Notes under the pieces: generated by a model
What the model was told of the DNA's origin: nothing
What the model saw: only the letters and a program-made list of their open reading frames with translations
Database searches by the model: none
Made by a program: the position numbers and the translations under genes
DNA from: Nomia melanderi
Lineage: Eukaryota; Arthropoda; Insecta; Hymenoptera; Halictidae
Reading direction: 5' to 3'
DNA: 64,000 nt
NCBI RefSeq assembly: GCF_051020985.1
Contig: NC_135010.1
Coordinates: forward strand, 13,638,001-13,702,000
Part shown: piece by piece, positions 22,343-33,878 of the stretch
How the letters are laid out: the number at the start of each line of letters is the position of its first letter
How positions within the stretch are numbered: position 1 is the stretch's first letter

Positions 22343-22553
22343 GTGCCGTGAGATGTTAATGACAATAACAGTAGCAAAGGTCGCTTAGGTCTGACGCAAG
22401 TGAATTCTAATTCAACGATTACATCTTCTGTCAATCACATTTATATATGACTAGAATTGAACAATCTAAAATAATCGCATTTATATAATATACGACTGTT
22501 TCAGATTGTCCAATTTAGTTCAATCTGTTTCCACGGTTTCAATCTACTGCCTC
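22343..22553 (-). repeat. Hairpin-family dispersed repeat, copy R (inverted)
   Basis: Its reverse complement matches copies P (24367) and Q (61460) through GAAACCGTG, AATCTGA, a TTTATATAA core, GATGTAATCGTTGAATT and CTAAGCGA blocks in the same order. The core hairpin here (22476-22496) pairs TCGCAT with ATACGA at five of six positions around an AT loop. A second similar AT core lies at 22436-22451. No function is known to me. Confidence 0.7.
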
Positions 22554-23814
22554 ATAATCTCCTCAACCCGCTAACGCTTCACGCAACATCCCAGTCGAAG
22601 TGTCGAGAAAGATTCATTCGACACCTCCAGATCGTATCCTCTTCAGCCGATCAATTTCCATTACGCTATCGCCTTAACCCCGCGGCGAGTTAACAGAATC
22701 AAGCGCCATCGCCACGATAACGTCCAGAACTTCCCAGCGACGCCGCTGCGCTCGAGCATCGCCGCTAATTCGCGATTAAATGAGAAATGAAGGGAGGCTT
22801 TTGTTCTTCAATTATTCCTGGCAGTTAAACGTTTCCCGTAGTTAAAGTTAATTCCGAACTCGAATCCGATGGATATCTGGCTTCTAAGCTGAAGATAAAC
22901 GCCGCGGAGTCATTTATTATCTTCTCTTTCGCGGGCTATAATTACCGCGGGTAATCAATCATCTCGAACCGTCGCGGCGCGGAAGCCCGAACAATGGAAT
23001 CGGATTATCCAAGCAACGCCGATCGACAGAGCCCGTCGGTAATCGAAGTCGATTAACGCCCGAGGAGAAGGAAGTGCAGGTAGAAGCGAACGGTATATCC
23101 CGTGCTCGTCGGCCGATGGGTAGCCATGAACGACACGGAACGGGGGACGCGTGGCGGAGTCACGGGGACGGGGATCTCGGTTTCCGTGGACATATGGTCA
23201 GCCGTGGCTCCGCCGTGACGAAAAAAAGCGCCACAGAAACGGGCGACAGAAGTTGGGAGTGTCGCCGGGCGATATATCAGGGCTTAAACTGTCCCGTCGT
23301 AGCAGCCATGTCCTACCAGGCATGCTCCTCCGCACCCTGGCCTGCCTGCCTGACTGACTGGCTGCGCGATCGTCGGCTGGTTCGTTCGCTGGTTGGCTGG
23401 TGCGCGCGTATGTCGCGTCCCGTTCGACAGGGGTGACCGGCATTAGTTAATAGGACCGCTCGGCTAGATCGGGGAACGCGCTAATGCCGGGGGGGACAAA
23501 TAGAGGATCGCCGCTCTGTCCGCGGATAAAAGGTGGCGAGTCTAACCGAATGCGGTTTCCAATCTGTTGGGTTTTTACGCCTCGAGTCTAATGGGCAGGA
23601 TTAGAGGGCTGATTCCACCGGTTCCGGGAATCCTTTTTTTCCTCGGTCTCCCTTGCCACCTGATTCCGCGCCGCTGCGAGGGGAGACGCTCCGGGAGGAC
23701 AGTCGGATCGACTGTGATTAGAAATTGCGAATGCTAGATCGTTTTGGGATTAGGGTTGTGGGTCTTGTGTTGTGGTTGCTTGTCGGTAGCTGCTGACGTG
23801 GCTGGAATTTCGTG
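22554..23814. other. Unique non-coding DNA
   Basis: No gene recognised. GATAAAAGG near 23525 is a weak TATA-like word. Confidence 0.5.
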
Positions 23815-24266
23815 TTAACCCTTTGCACTCGGAAGTTTTTCGTTAGACATATTTTAACGTCTGGTGAGATAGAGAGGACATTTTTAACCCCTTGGCCTAT
23901 GATTTCTTTCTCAACTCTGATCGATACGGCTACTTCGTTGATAATAATTTATTGGGAAAAGAGAGAAATTCTAAGCAGATGTTATTACTATATTTACTTT
24001 TAAGTATAATAGTTGATTATAGAGGAACGATATTTACTTTGAATTTGGATAAACTGAGTAATATATATGTTTGTTGAATCATGTTGAAGATCTTCACGAG
24101 TCTCACTCGTTGCAGGGCAAGGGGTTAAATTAAGGGACAAAGCTATTTTGTTTGAATATTTCTCAAATTGATGCATTATACAAGGTATAATATTAAATAT
24201 CAAATTTTATAGTTTCACTGTATGAAATCAAGTGGTGAGAGGCACCTCTCAAGTGCAAAGGGTTAA
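23815..24266 (+). mobile_element. T1 MITE, host of a nested T5 element
   Basis: The left end TTAACCCTTTGCACTCGG and the right end AAGTGCAAAGGGTTAA are both intact. T1 body sequence (GACAAAGCTATTTTG, TAATATTAAATATCAAA) resumes directly after the nested T5 copy at 23884-24128. Confidence 0.9.
23884..24128. mobile_element. T5 MITE nested in T1 (245 bp)
   Basis: The left end is TTAACCCCTTGGCCT and the right end is AGGGCAAGGGGTTAA. They are inverted repeats with one mismatch in 15, with TTAA at both junctions. The body is AT-rich and non-coding. This is the only complete T5 copy in the window. TTAACCCCTTGCGCTCGG at 60157 may be a distant end. Confidence 0.85.
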
Positions 24267-24366
24267 TAAAAAGCAGCTAAGTTTATTATGTAATGAATTT
24301 TATATTTGTACATTTTAATGAACAACAGAGAAGAAAATCTTTGTGAACCGTGCGGACGTGAAAGTG

Positions 24367-24520
24367 TTGTGAAACCATGAAAATACTGAATTGAACTGAA
24401 ATCAATCTGAAATAATCAGATTTATATAATCTGACTGACGGAATGCAATTGTCGAATTAGTATTTACTTAGATCTAAGCTTCGCTACAATTGTCAATAAG
24501 ATTTCACGGTCGCCAATGGT
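24367..24520 (+). repeat. Hairpin-family dispersed repeat, copy P
   Basis: It shares ordered blocks with copies Q and R: GAAACCATGAAAATA, CAATCTGA, TTTATATAA, GTCGAATTAG, TCTAAGC and ATTGTCAATAA. The central palindrome at 24416-24434 has arms TCAGAT and ATCTGA with an AT loop, and it pairs perfectly. Confidence 0.75.
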
Positions 24521-25730
24521 CGACAATAAACCGAAAGCGACTGTTTAAAGCGGCTTTAGGCAACAGTAGCCAAGGGGTTGAATGCTACGATCGACCGAGA
24601 TATCCCTTCAGCGACCCGTTATCGCAGGGTGGTCGGTACACACGGGGTCGTGAAATTTTTCAACGCAGCTTTAGGCCGAGGCGGACGCGTAAAGGCAAAG
24701 CTAATCAGAAGAGCGGGTCCACTTCTTGTCGCCGGAGAAACTTCATTACGCATTCAGCTTGGCGTCGGGATTATCATATCCGGAGGATCCTTTGACGAGG
24801 ATCCTCGATCCCCGGCGGCCGGGAGGACTCGAAAAATATAAAACTCGAAGAATCTCGGCGCGCCCACGTCTCCGGGCCGGCGTGCTACCAGAAACGACAG
24901 ACGACTTCCAGTTAGAAGGGCAAAGCTCGTCCACGGAGCCGGGCGCGCGCAATGAATAAAAATCGTTTGAAGTATCGCTAGCTGCAAATTAACGCATAAT
25001 CGTCAAACGTAATGAGAGGGGCACACCGGCGCCGCGCCGCTGTCGCTGTCGTGCCCCGTTGGTAAACGAGACTCGACCGCCGGGCCGATTCCGCGAGAGG
25101 AGAGCGGTCCTCCTCGTCGTCCTGCTCCGAGAAACTTTGATTATTTTTATAATAACTTCGCCCCGGGGACTTGACGCCGCTCCACGATCGAGAGCGTTCA
25201 CTCTTTTCGCGCCGCTGACCCTCGACGCCTTGCCGCTTTCGTGTCTTCCGCTATCCGCTTCGCTCGGCCTCTTTGAAGAGGTCTCTCAAAGACGGTACAC
25301 ACCTGCAACTTGCAATTAGAGCTATCTACGTTACACTCGCCGAAGTGCGGGATCTTTTATTCAAGAAAATGGATGGCCCGGTGACGGCGGCCGTTAACGG
25401 AGCAGTATCGCCATATAAGAATGACTTTTATTGACTGGGTGCGAGTTGTTTCATTATTTTCATTAGTTGTTATCGTTGTGATATTATAATCAACGCGTCG
25501 AGTGCCGTGCTAGGTCGAGTTGGAATTTCTTTTATCTATATTACGGTGTTTCCTGGTAAACTCGAAGTCCGTTAATTAATGAGTTACACTGCCTAAGCAG
25601 TTGGTACACTTCGAGCCGTTGACAAAGAAATAATCGAATTATTAACAAAATGAAACCATAGTTTTCTTCAGTTACAGTACTCAATGGTTCAACGAATTCT
25701 TTATCTCCATCCACTATATTCTTCGAATAC
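24521..25730. other. Unique non-coding DNA
   Basis: No recognised gene. CAAGGGGTTGAA at 24569-24580 resembles the right end of a TTAA element. Confidence 0.5.
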
Positions 25731-25945
25731 TTAACACTAGGACTACCGAGCATTTAATACGATTAATATGCAATTCCCATAAAAATTGTAACAGATTATT
25801 TTCAGTTTCTTCAGGCATTCATTATAGTACTAAAATGAAATTATTTTCAAAATCATATTGAATATTCAGTGCTTCGAAGATACCAATAATTGCTAAACAA
25901 AATCGAAACCAGTCATTGCGACTTGTGCGGTAGTTCTAGTGTTGA
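25731..25945 (+). mobile_element. T3 MITE, complete (215 bp)
   Basis: The left end is TTAACACTAGGACTACCGAG and the right end is GCGGTAGTTCTAGTGTTGA. They are inverted repeats with the last TTAA mutated to TTGA. This is the best full-length T3 reference in the window. Confidence 0.9.
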
Positions 25946-28621
25946 GATCCGCCTCGGCCGAACAAAAGGAAATCATCGACAGCACGATCATTCCCGAGCC
26001 CCCAGCACGAAGCAGCAATGCCTCTATCCTCGATCAACCGCATCGAACGGAGTAATTACCGATCGCGACGCACCTGCGTCGTTACGTAAATAACAAGAAG
26101 GCACTGCCGGTCGGCGATCGGTACGTGTCCGAGCGATGTGATCGACGAGCGGGCAGCCATCGAAGCGTGAGGAGAGACGGGCGGCCGTTTAAAAGCGTTC
26201 CGCGGGTGCGACGCGGAAACGCGACGGGAGAAAGAGCGTACGCCCGCCGCGGCGGCGGGGCGCGCGGGGCGGCGCCGGGAATCGGATAAAAGAAACGGCG
26301 AAAGAGAGGTTGCTTTTTCCACGGTGCTTACGCAACCCTTGCTCGATGCCCGGGCACGCGGTATCAATTAATTCCGTCCATATATCTGGCGCGCGAGCGA
26401 GAGGAGAGGCATTGTAACCGGGCCGAGGCCGCTTTCTCGGTGACTAGGCCCGGCCGAGCGACGGCCACGCTCGTTTTCTCTTCCGACGACACGTGCCGAG
26501 CACAATGCCACCGGAGTCACTCCCGGTGCGCGACGATTCCACGCGCGATCGACGCACGATCGACGCACGATCGACACTCGCGCCCTTCCAGCGGCACGCC
26601 CTCCCCACCAGAAACGTCGGCAAACAACGACGCCGATACCAAAAACCATTTACACACCCGATTCCCTTCTTCGCCGGCTACTGCTCCTCTTGCTCGCCCT
26701 TTTGTCCTGCGCTTTCGTCCCTGTACCGCTTCGTTCTTTGTCTCCTCCGCGTCCCGGAGGAACCGGTGGCCCCGGTGGGCGGGTCTGTCCCACGCGTCGC
26801 CCGTTTTTATCGCTCCCCGGAAATTAATGAGATCGCGGGGCCAGATACGCCGGGGCCCGGTAACGCGCGGCGCCTTTCGGCCCGCGGTTTTTCGTCGGGC
26901 AGACGTCCCCGCGAGATCGTTACGCTCGATGCATTGAGATGCTCCTTTCGGTGACATTCCTCGCTTTCCCGTCGCGCCGTAGCCCGCCGCGGATTCGTGG
27001 ATTTCGCGATACCGGGAACGCGCTCGGGTTTCTTTCGGGCTTCTAACGAACGACCGCCTTGTTTGGGAGGAGTCCAAAGAACTAGACACGGGTTTTCGTG
27101 TCCGCTTCGGAGAGGCCCCGGCCGTCCACGGGGGATGAACATCCCGCGTTTCCAGAAACGCGGAGCCCGTGTTCGGGGAACGAGGGATCCATTAGCGATT
27201 CGCGTCGGCCGGCTACCAGCAGAATCATCGTCGTTCATTCGTCACGATTGGTCAAGCCGTCCGCCGGTGATTTGCTGTTCCCGCGATGACGGCGCCCCGA
27301 AATCGGAAGCGGCGCGCGGGCGCTGCGTGGAGTGGGACGCTTTGATTATTCGATCGACGGGACGGATAATGGAAGATGTTGCGCTGATAGTCGCTATGGT
27401 TCTGAGGAACTTGTTGTAGAAGTTGTGGCCTAGTTTATTTAACTTGCGGTGGAAAGACACGCACGTCGAGATGCTTCTGTTACAGGAACGTCAGCGACGT
27501 GTTGTACACGACAGGCGATTGTCACAGAAATGTAAATTTTCCAAGTTGATTTGAAAAATATCGTAATATGCAAGGTTATTAATAAACAAATTTAGCATTT
27601 ATACACCTCGCAGCGAGTTACAGTTGACTTCTGGCACGCGCGAGTGAATTTCTTTACACAGCAAGTGGTTAAAGGAACTGTTAGGGTAGATCGAAGAGAA
27701 AAGGAAAGGAAGCTTAGAATCGATAGTTTCTTCTATAAATTCCTAACCTAACCAAGCCCTATATCACGAATCTCATTGCTACCTAACAAAAGGTTCGAAC
27801 ACTCGAACCTCGTCTACTGAATTCTCTGAGTACCGAACCAAGCAATCTTCTAATGGCGAATCGTCCGATCGTTACAATACATTATCATCGAGCCGATTCC
27901 GCGCCGTTGCTTATCCGGGCGTCCAGCGAAGACGATGATGAATCGCGGAAACGCCGAAAAGTTTGCGATACATCTGGCGCGGCTGTAACCGCAAACGGAA
28001 TCCTCTGCTCGCGCGCCTCGGCCGGAAGGCGTGGCGCTGATGGATGAAGATCGATGCGTCGTACGCGACGCATCTCGCCTCCGACCTTATCCTTCCTCCC
28101 TCGCGATGTCGTTACACCTCATATCCACCCCCGGAGACTTAATATCCTTCGACGCGCCCGTAGATCCCGCCCGAGGGACGCGCCAGGTGGTTTTCGTGGA
28201 TTCCCGGCGACCCCGTCGCTCGCGAGCTCGCGTTTATGGACAACAACGCGCCGCGTGATCCGCGATGAAACACGGGAACCGGAAAAACAGGTGTCGCGGT
28301 ACCCAGCGAGGCCATTATGCGCCACGAATCTCCGATACGATACTTTCTATCTCGATACGACGGACGATTCGCGTCGGTACGCTTGGCCGTCGTGTTCGCT
28401 TTTTCACCTCGCTCCCGACCGCTTCTGCGTTTCCATTGCGCGACGATTTACGACGAGATTACGCGAAGAAACGGGACGGCGGGCAAAGAAACTAGAGATC
28501 CTTTCACCGGGGATTCGGTGCACGTTCAATCTCGAACTTCCTGTTTCGATCAATTAGCTCCGGTGTTGATTATGTATGTCTATCAGCTGACTTCGCGAAC
28601 GAAGACTTGCGATAGTTCTTT
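25946..28621. other. GC-rich non-coding DNA, AT-rich from 27430 to 27850
   Basis: A short 11-bp tandem repeat (CGATCGACGCA type, about 26546-26576) is present. The 190-codon minus frame (26517-27089) and its overlapping frames on the other strand are Arg-rich and unrecognised. Confidence 0.5.
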
Positions 28622-28826
28622 CAGCGTTGGATTTACGGAACTCGTTAGTTTGATAGTGAATTTTACACACACATTCGGTGAGTGTCAATGCCGATCGACG
28701 CAATTACACGAGTATCTTAATTACTTCTCTTGAAACCTGGAATTTCCAAGATGCACGGGAACCAACGTCGACTTTTCTAGCCGCGATGGAATAAACTACA
28801 ATAAATGTCCGTGAATCTTCTGTTAA
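28622..28826 (+). mobile_element. T2 MITE, left end eroded
   Basis: The left end CAGCGTTGGATTTACGGAAC corresponds to the T2 start, and the right end GTCCGTGAATCTTCTGTTAA to the T2 finish. The shared 3' words GGAATAAACTACAATAAATG match the copies at 18508 and 49846. A GTGAGT word at 28678 is part of the element and should not be taken as a splice donor. Confidence 0.75.
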
Positions 28827-29726
28827 ACGTCGAGGGAACGCTCGCCGGTACGGGGGAAGGCGGTACGTCGAGCGGACACGCGAGCTCGCGCGAAAAAGCC
28901 GCATAAATTGCCGAACTTTCTGCCGGGAATGGAAGAAACCACCCAGGGGAACGGCGCGCGGTGAAAACAGCCGGGATCGCTCGGCGAATCAACTTGTCTT
29001 TTCTTCCCCGACTTTTTCGATGGACTACAGTTTCACCGACTTCGAATCCGTTCGCGGGAATACGGTCGTCAAGCTGTTTTCCGGCGAACTTTCGCGACTT
29101 TTGCCCCCGCCGTTGCTCTCTTCTTCGACGTTCGACATACGGGGGCGAGGAATTTATACGACGACGCGGCTCTCCTTTCGATTAACGTGCCGTTCCATCG
29201 GTGAACGGCGTTCGAGAGGTATCTTATCGACGAGAAGTTGTTGTTTCGTCGGTGAATACGGGCTCGACGTCAGAATGACGAACGCGGATGATCCAGAGCT
29301 GGCTGGAGAGCGGAGCGTTTAGCTCCGGAAGGCTGTCAGGGCGCTATTATTGATGACGCGCATTGATGACCGACGTGAAAGACCGCTGACCGCTGTCTTC
29401 GGCGTTGGCAGCGCTCGCTAACGCGAATATAATGCCCCTTTTCCCTCACGGGGGAGACCGACAATACAATTTTCATTTTCGCCGAAGGGTGGAGCTTCCC
29501 CCCGTTACTTTCTGCTTTTCAAACCGATTCGCTTTATCTTTCCTCTCGTTCCCTCCCCTTCCGTTGTTTTCTCGTTCGCAACGTTCGTCTTATCGCAAGA
29601 ATATTTTCAATGAGAGTTGAATAATAGAGATATAATTGCAATAGATAGGACTATTCTCTGTAGAAAGTAGACAACTTGAAGTACACTGCGATGTTGTAGA
29701 CACAAAGTACGAGAGAAGATATCTGT
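28827..29726. other. Unique non-coding DNA
   Basis: No gene recognised. Confidence 0.5.
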
Positions 29727-30205
29727 ATTAGCACTAGAACTACCGAACAATAAGTCTGAGTTTGTAATTCGTTATGAAAACTAGGAAAGCAGATTTCTTG
29801 AGATTCGAAGAGCTTCCTATTGCTTCAGTTGCACAGATGCAGGAGTTTATTTCGAAATTTCTCACGAAAGCAACTTAACCCTTTGAACTCTAGGCTCCAA
29901 TATTGCAGCAGTTATATCAAATATTTTAACGAATCAGAGAAACTACCCTAAAATTATTCGATGCTCCACACATCCAAATTTTCTATTGAGAAGAAAAATA
30001 AAAGATCGAAGGAATGTTATAGCGTCTTTCACTTTCACTGGAAATACCATGAAAATTAGTTGCAGTTGCTGATAAATTACAAAACTATCTGGAGTGCTAA
30101 TAATGGCGGAATGCCATTATTAACCCTTAGCACTCCAGATGGTTTTCCATTATTAGGAAACGAAAAAATCGGTGATTTCGACCTGTTCGGTAGTTCTAGT
30201 GTTAA
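29727..30205 (+). mobile_element. T3 MITE, host of a nested T4 element
   Basis: The left end is TTAGCACTAGAACTACCGAA and the right end is TTCGGTAGTTCTAGTGTTAA, an excellent inverted pair. A T4 copy is inserted at the TTAA at 29875. T3 sequence resumes after the T4-derived inverted duplication, near CATTATTAGGAAACGAAAAA. Confidence 0.88.
29875..30149 (+). mobile_element. T4 MITE nested in T3, with an inverted duplication of its right end
   Basis: It begins TTAACCCTTTGAACTC and follows the T4 body to CTATCTGGAGTGCTAA (about 30097). The expected final GGGTTAA is missing. Instead a small palindrome (TAATGGC, loop GGAAT, GCCATTA) is followed by TTAACCCTTAGCACTCCAG and ATGGTTTT, the reverse complement of the same right end. 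The result is a large hairpin at 30079-30149. Confidence 0.85.
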
Positions 30206-31959
30206 CGGTGAAGTTGGAGATCGAAACCGGCTCGAATACGATTCGTCAAGGGTAAAGCACCATCGGCGACGTCCATCTTCCCGACCCAGTCGCGCGGTTG
30301 TCGTCCCGCGAACACATCGGAGGTAATGGCGTGTGCCTTTTACAGAGAGCCCTCCGTTACGGACGATTTTGTCGCGCGCAGACATTATTTATCACTTTCC
30401 AGTGAAGTTTCGGGTCTCCTTGCCAGTCTACACCCTCCTGGAAGCCTCTCCGCAGCCTGGATTACGCGGAGGGATGAAACGAGCTGTGGAGGTTCCTCTG
30501 TCGCGAAGGTCGGGTCGCCTGAAGTGTCTTCTTGTCGTCTGTTCCAGTCAATTATGTCCGGCTCACTTTTATAACTATGCTGATAGCAGAATCTCTGCGA
30601 TCGGTTCACCTAGAGCAATCGAATGGCATTCAGCTCCCTGCTTCTCAATTATTGAAAAGCTAACGATGTTCCTCTAAGTAATCGCAGAAGATGATCCTAT
30701 AATTCTCAAACTATAGTACAAACCTATCGAAATCTCAATACTCTTACAGATTACACACAAAAATCCAAGAAATTCAACTTAGTTCAATCTCTATACTAAT
30801 CAAACTGTACTCATGTTGAACAGTTAATTTCAGCAGCCGAACCATTCATTAGCTCATCGCTCAGAAGCCAATACAATTAACTCCATTTTTCAATATTTCT
30901 CAATTTTTGTAAACTCTAATCGAATAATATGCTTTCTACTTATTCAAAGATTCTAGTTATCCAGAATCCCCTTCTTTCTAAAGCTTCCAAACACATTGCA
31001 ATCCCTTCAGAATCAGCATCCAAAGCATTAATTTCCTCAATCATTCTCTAAACTCAACCTGATTGACCCCTAAACGACTCGCAACACCCCACACAATGAA
31101 ACGAGAAGATCCATAGTCACATTTTAAGCCACGCGGATGAAGCGCACAGATGAAAGATAAAAAAATGGCCAGCGATCCCGTTAGCGTGATCGGAAGCGTG
31201 CAAACAGAGCTGACGCGAGGTACGCGGCACGTGTGTTTGCCGGTACCCGCGGCGCCCCGCGAGCGGTCCCGCGCGACAGACAGGATGTATCTCGAGGAGT
31301 AGGTTTCGGTATCAAACGCGACGTAATGGGAAGAGAGAGGAGAGTCCGCTCGTGGTCCGCGCGCGCGTTCGGCAGCTCCGAAGGGAATAAGGCTGACCCG
31401 TTGCGCAAATCCGTGAAGGGGAGTCCCGTCGAACTGCGGAAGGGATCACGGGCTGCCACGTGACGAGCGTGTTTGCTGGGTACACAGAGCCTCGGTGTTT
31501 GGTACACACGGCCTTGGAAGGCACAATGCTCGATGGGCTCCGCCAAAACAGCGGCGCGACGCCGGCATAAGCGATATTTGTGTCAGCATAAAGGACCCCC
31601 TAAAGCCGTGTTAAAAGAACAACCCTGTACGCCCCTCCTCCGCCGCTTCGCCCGTCGCGCTGTGTCTCCTTTCCTCTCCGCTCGCCGCGATCCTGCCAAT
31701 AGCCGATCCGCAACAAAGATCACTGGCTTCCTTGCTCCCCTTTTCTCTCTTTCTGTTTGACGAGCGATCTTTAACTCTTCAGGAACGAATTCTTTGCGCA
31801 TCGAACCCCGATTATTCTGACACTGGGTTTATGGGATGCTTCATTTTGTTCGATCGGTGTCTCCGGTAGTGTACTTGCTTTTGTCGATCTTTGTTTTCTA
31901 GAGAGTTTGTGAGAGGTTTATGTAATATTCGTGAAAGTGGATGTTCGAATTAGTGTTAT
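30206..31959. other. Unique non-coding DNA, AT-rich from 30560 to 31120
   Basis: No gene recognised. The AT-rich part carries no MITE ends that I can see. Confidence 0.5.
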
Positions 31960-32199
31960 TTAACCCTTTGCACTCGAAAGTTTTTCACTGGAAATATGCA
32001 GCATTTTCTGATGGGATGCAGATGGTGTTATTTGAAACTGATTAATGGGAAAATGTGTGTGAATTAAGAAGGATAGTTATTTTATTTCAATATTATACGT
32101 ATCGGGGCATTATACAAAGTTTAACGTTAAATATCACATTCTATAGTTTTACTGTGTCAAATCAAGTGACTGAGAGTCCTCTCGAGTGCAAAGGGTTAA
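31960..32199 (+). mobile_element. T1 MITE, complete (240 bp)
   Basis: It begins TTAACCCTTTGCACTCGAAA and ends CTCGAGTGCAAAGGGTTAA. The terminal repeats pair over about 16 bases and there is no nested insertion. This is the best full-length T1 reference in the window. Confidence 0.92.
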
Positions 32200-32276
32200 T
32201 TATTATCTAGTGAATCCTTTGAATAACTTGATTATTCGGAGAATAGGAGACTGATTTGGGTATTATCTTCTCTTAT

Positions 32277-32512
32277 TTAACCAGTTAACTGTGTGTGACG
32301 AGTATACACGTCATCGTAAAGCTTGACACGCTACTAATTCTTTCATGAATTCTTTATTTCTTCACGTAAACATGTAATTCTTTGTTTCGCTTTGATCTTT
32401 CATTAAAATCTACTCTACGCGCATTCGTCCTTCGACGAGTACACGCTCCATTTTTCGATTTTATTGCAGAACGAGAGGTTTTTCCAACTAAATTCCACAG
32501 TGAACTGGTTAA
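32277..32512 (+). mobile_element. T7 MITE, complete (236 bp)
   Basis: The left end is TTAACCAGTTAACTGTG and the right end is CACAGTGAACTGGTTAA, inverted repeats with one mismatch and TTAA at each tip. The body contains ACATGTAATTCTTTGTTTCG, whose complement recurs in the T7 copy at 52153. Confidence 0.88.
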
Positions 32513-33259
32513 TGGTTTAATAATCCAGTTTTTCACGGGAAGAGGTTCGAGAAATATCAAAAGTCCTCGTACACGAAGGAACGATGCGAGATTGAAATGA
32601 ATGGGGACCGAAGAATGATTGGATAATAAGTACGTCGACGGACGTGCTAAAAGCTGGAATGAGGTATACGCTCGTGGCATCCTGGAAGAGGTTAAAGTCC
32701 TGCTAGCCACGAGGAAGAACGATTCCTGTAAAGTACGCGAGCCGCAGTTTCCGGTGACGCGCGTGCACGTTCCTCGATTAACCGGCCGTGATTTATCGGC
32801 TGGTTGATTGCATTCCCTTTACGTGTTTATATCGTGTACCGACGTACCAGGAATTCTATGCCCCCGTCGCGTTTGCATATGCAAGCTAATCGCCGGCTCG
32901 CGATCGCGTTCCCCCTCCCGCCGGTCTTCTCCGAGTAGTGCTCTACTTTCGTTTTCCTTCGGCGGAATCTGGTCGAAAGACGGCACAGGATCGGTTACAA
33001 CTGGTTTCGCCGGCCGACGTTTTTCAAAACACCGTTGAATATATTATTCTTTCGTCTAGCTGCCGCTGGAACTTGTCTAGTTGCTAGTCAACGCGCTGCG
33101 TGTCGGGAATCGTTTATCTTCATCAGCCGCGGCTGAATGATTGTTAATTATTCGATAATGGCAACAGAGTGCAGGCAATATTCGAAAATATCAGGCAGTC
33201 AGTAAATCAAAACAATTAATCTAACAACTGGAAACGCTAATTGGTCCGTGGCAAATATA
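32513..33259. other. Unique non-coding DNA
   Basis: No gene recognised. Confidence 0.5.
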
Positions 33260-33299
33260 GTAACTCTGCACTCGAAACTAACTTATGAGAAATCCTGGG

Positions 33300-33530
33300 T
33301 TAACCCTTTGAACTCTATAGGCTATAACATTGCACCAGTTATATAAAATATTTTAACGAATCAAAGAAACTACCTTAAAATTATTAAATTCTCAACATAT
33401 CCAAATTTTGTGTTGAGAAGAAAAATAAAAGATCAAATGTTATAGCATCTTTCATTTTCACTACAGATACTATAATAATTAGTTGCAGTTGCTGATAAAT
33501 TACAAAACCATCTGCAGTGCTAAGGGTTAA
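33300..33530 (+). mobile_element. T4 MITE nested in T1 (231 bp)
   Basis: The left end is TTAACCCTTTGAACTC and the right end is GCAGTGCTAAGGGTTAA, with TTAA at both junctions. It is the cleanest T4 reference. The two ends are only partly matched inverted repeats: TTAACCCTT is shared, then one end reads TGAACTC and the other AGCACTGC. Confidence 0.9.
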
Positions 33531-33597
33531 AGAAACAAAGCTATTTCGTTTCAGTATTTCATATATCGATGCATCACATAGAGTTCAATGTTAAAGA

Positions 33598-33811
33598 TTA
33601 ACCCCTCGTGAAAATTTCTACACTAATTTGACAACAATCAATGTTCATTATCCAGGATCAAAGCACACAACTATTTCGCTCTTATCAACCTGTTATCTTC
33701 AAACGAAACTTCCGCTCGAAGTAGAATGGAAAATTTTACTTTCCTAAATTGCCGATAGTAAAACGTTACACGAGCTTGGTAGCGAAAATAAATAGCACGT
33801 CAAGGGGTTAA
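33598..33811. mobile_element. T11 MITE, probably nested in T1 (214 bp)
   Basis: The left end is TTAACCCCTCGTGAAA and the right end is GCACGTCAAGGGGTTAA. The terminal match is short (about 9 bases, then similar), and the body is AT-rich and non-coding. No second copy is seen here. Confidence 0.65.
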
Positions 33812-33878
33812 ACCGAACGATCCTACCGTACGAAACGTACGATGACCGTGAGCCGTGTCCCGGCTGCAAAGTGCTAAT

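Larger units (their letters stand above)
33260..33878 (+). mobile_element. T1 MITE broken by two nested elements
   Basis: A worn T1 left end (TAACTCTGCACTCGAAA) is followed by T4 (33300-33530), then T1 body (ACAAAGCTATTTCGTTTCAG, TATCGATGCATCACA), then T11 (33598-33811). After that comes a degraded T1 right end (GACCGTGAGCC then GGCTGCAAAGTGCTAA, to about 33876). The right-end assignment is the least certain part. Confidence 0.7.

Noticed and set aside
28622..28826. GTGAGT at 28678 as a splice donor
   Set aside because: It lies inside a T2 element and the surrounding similarity is to other T2 copies.
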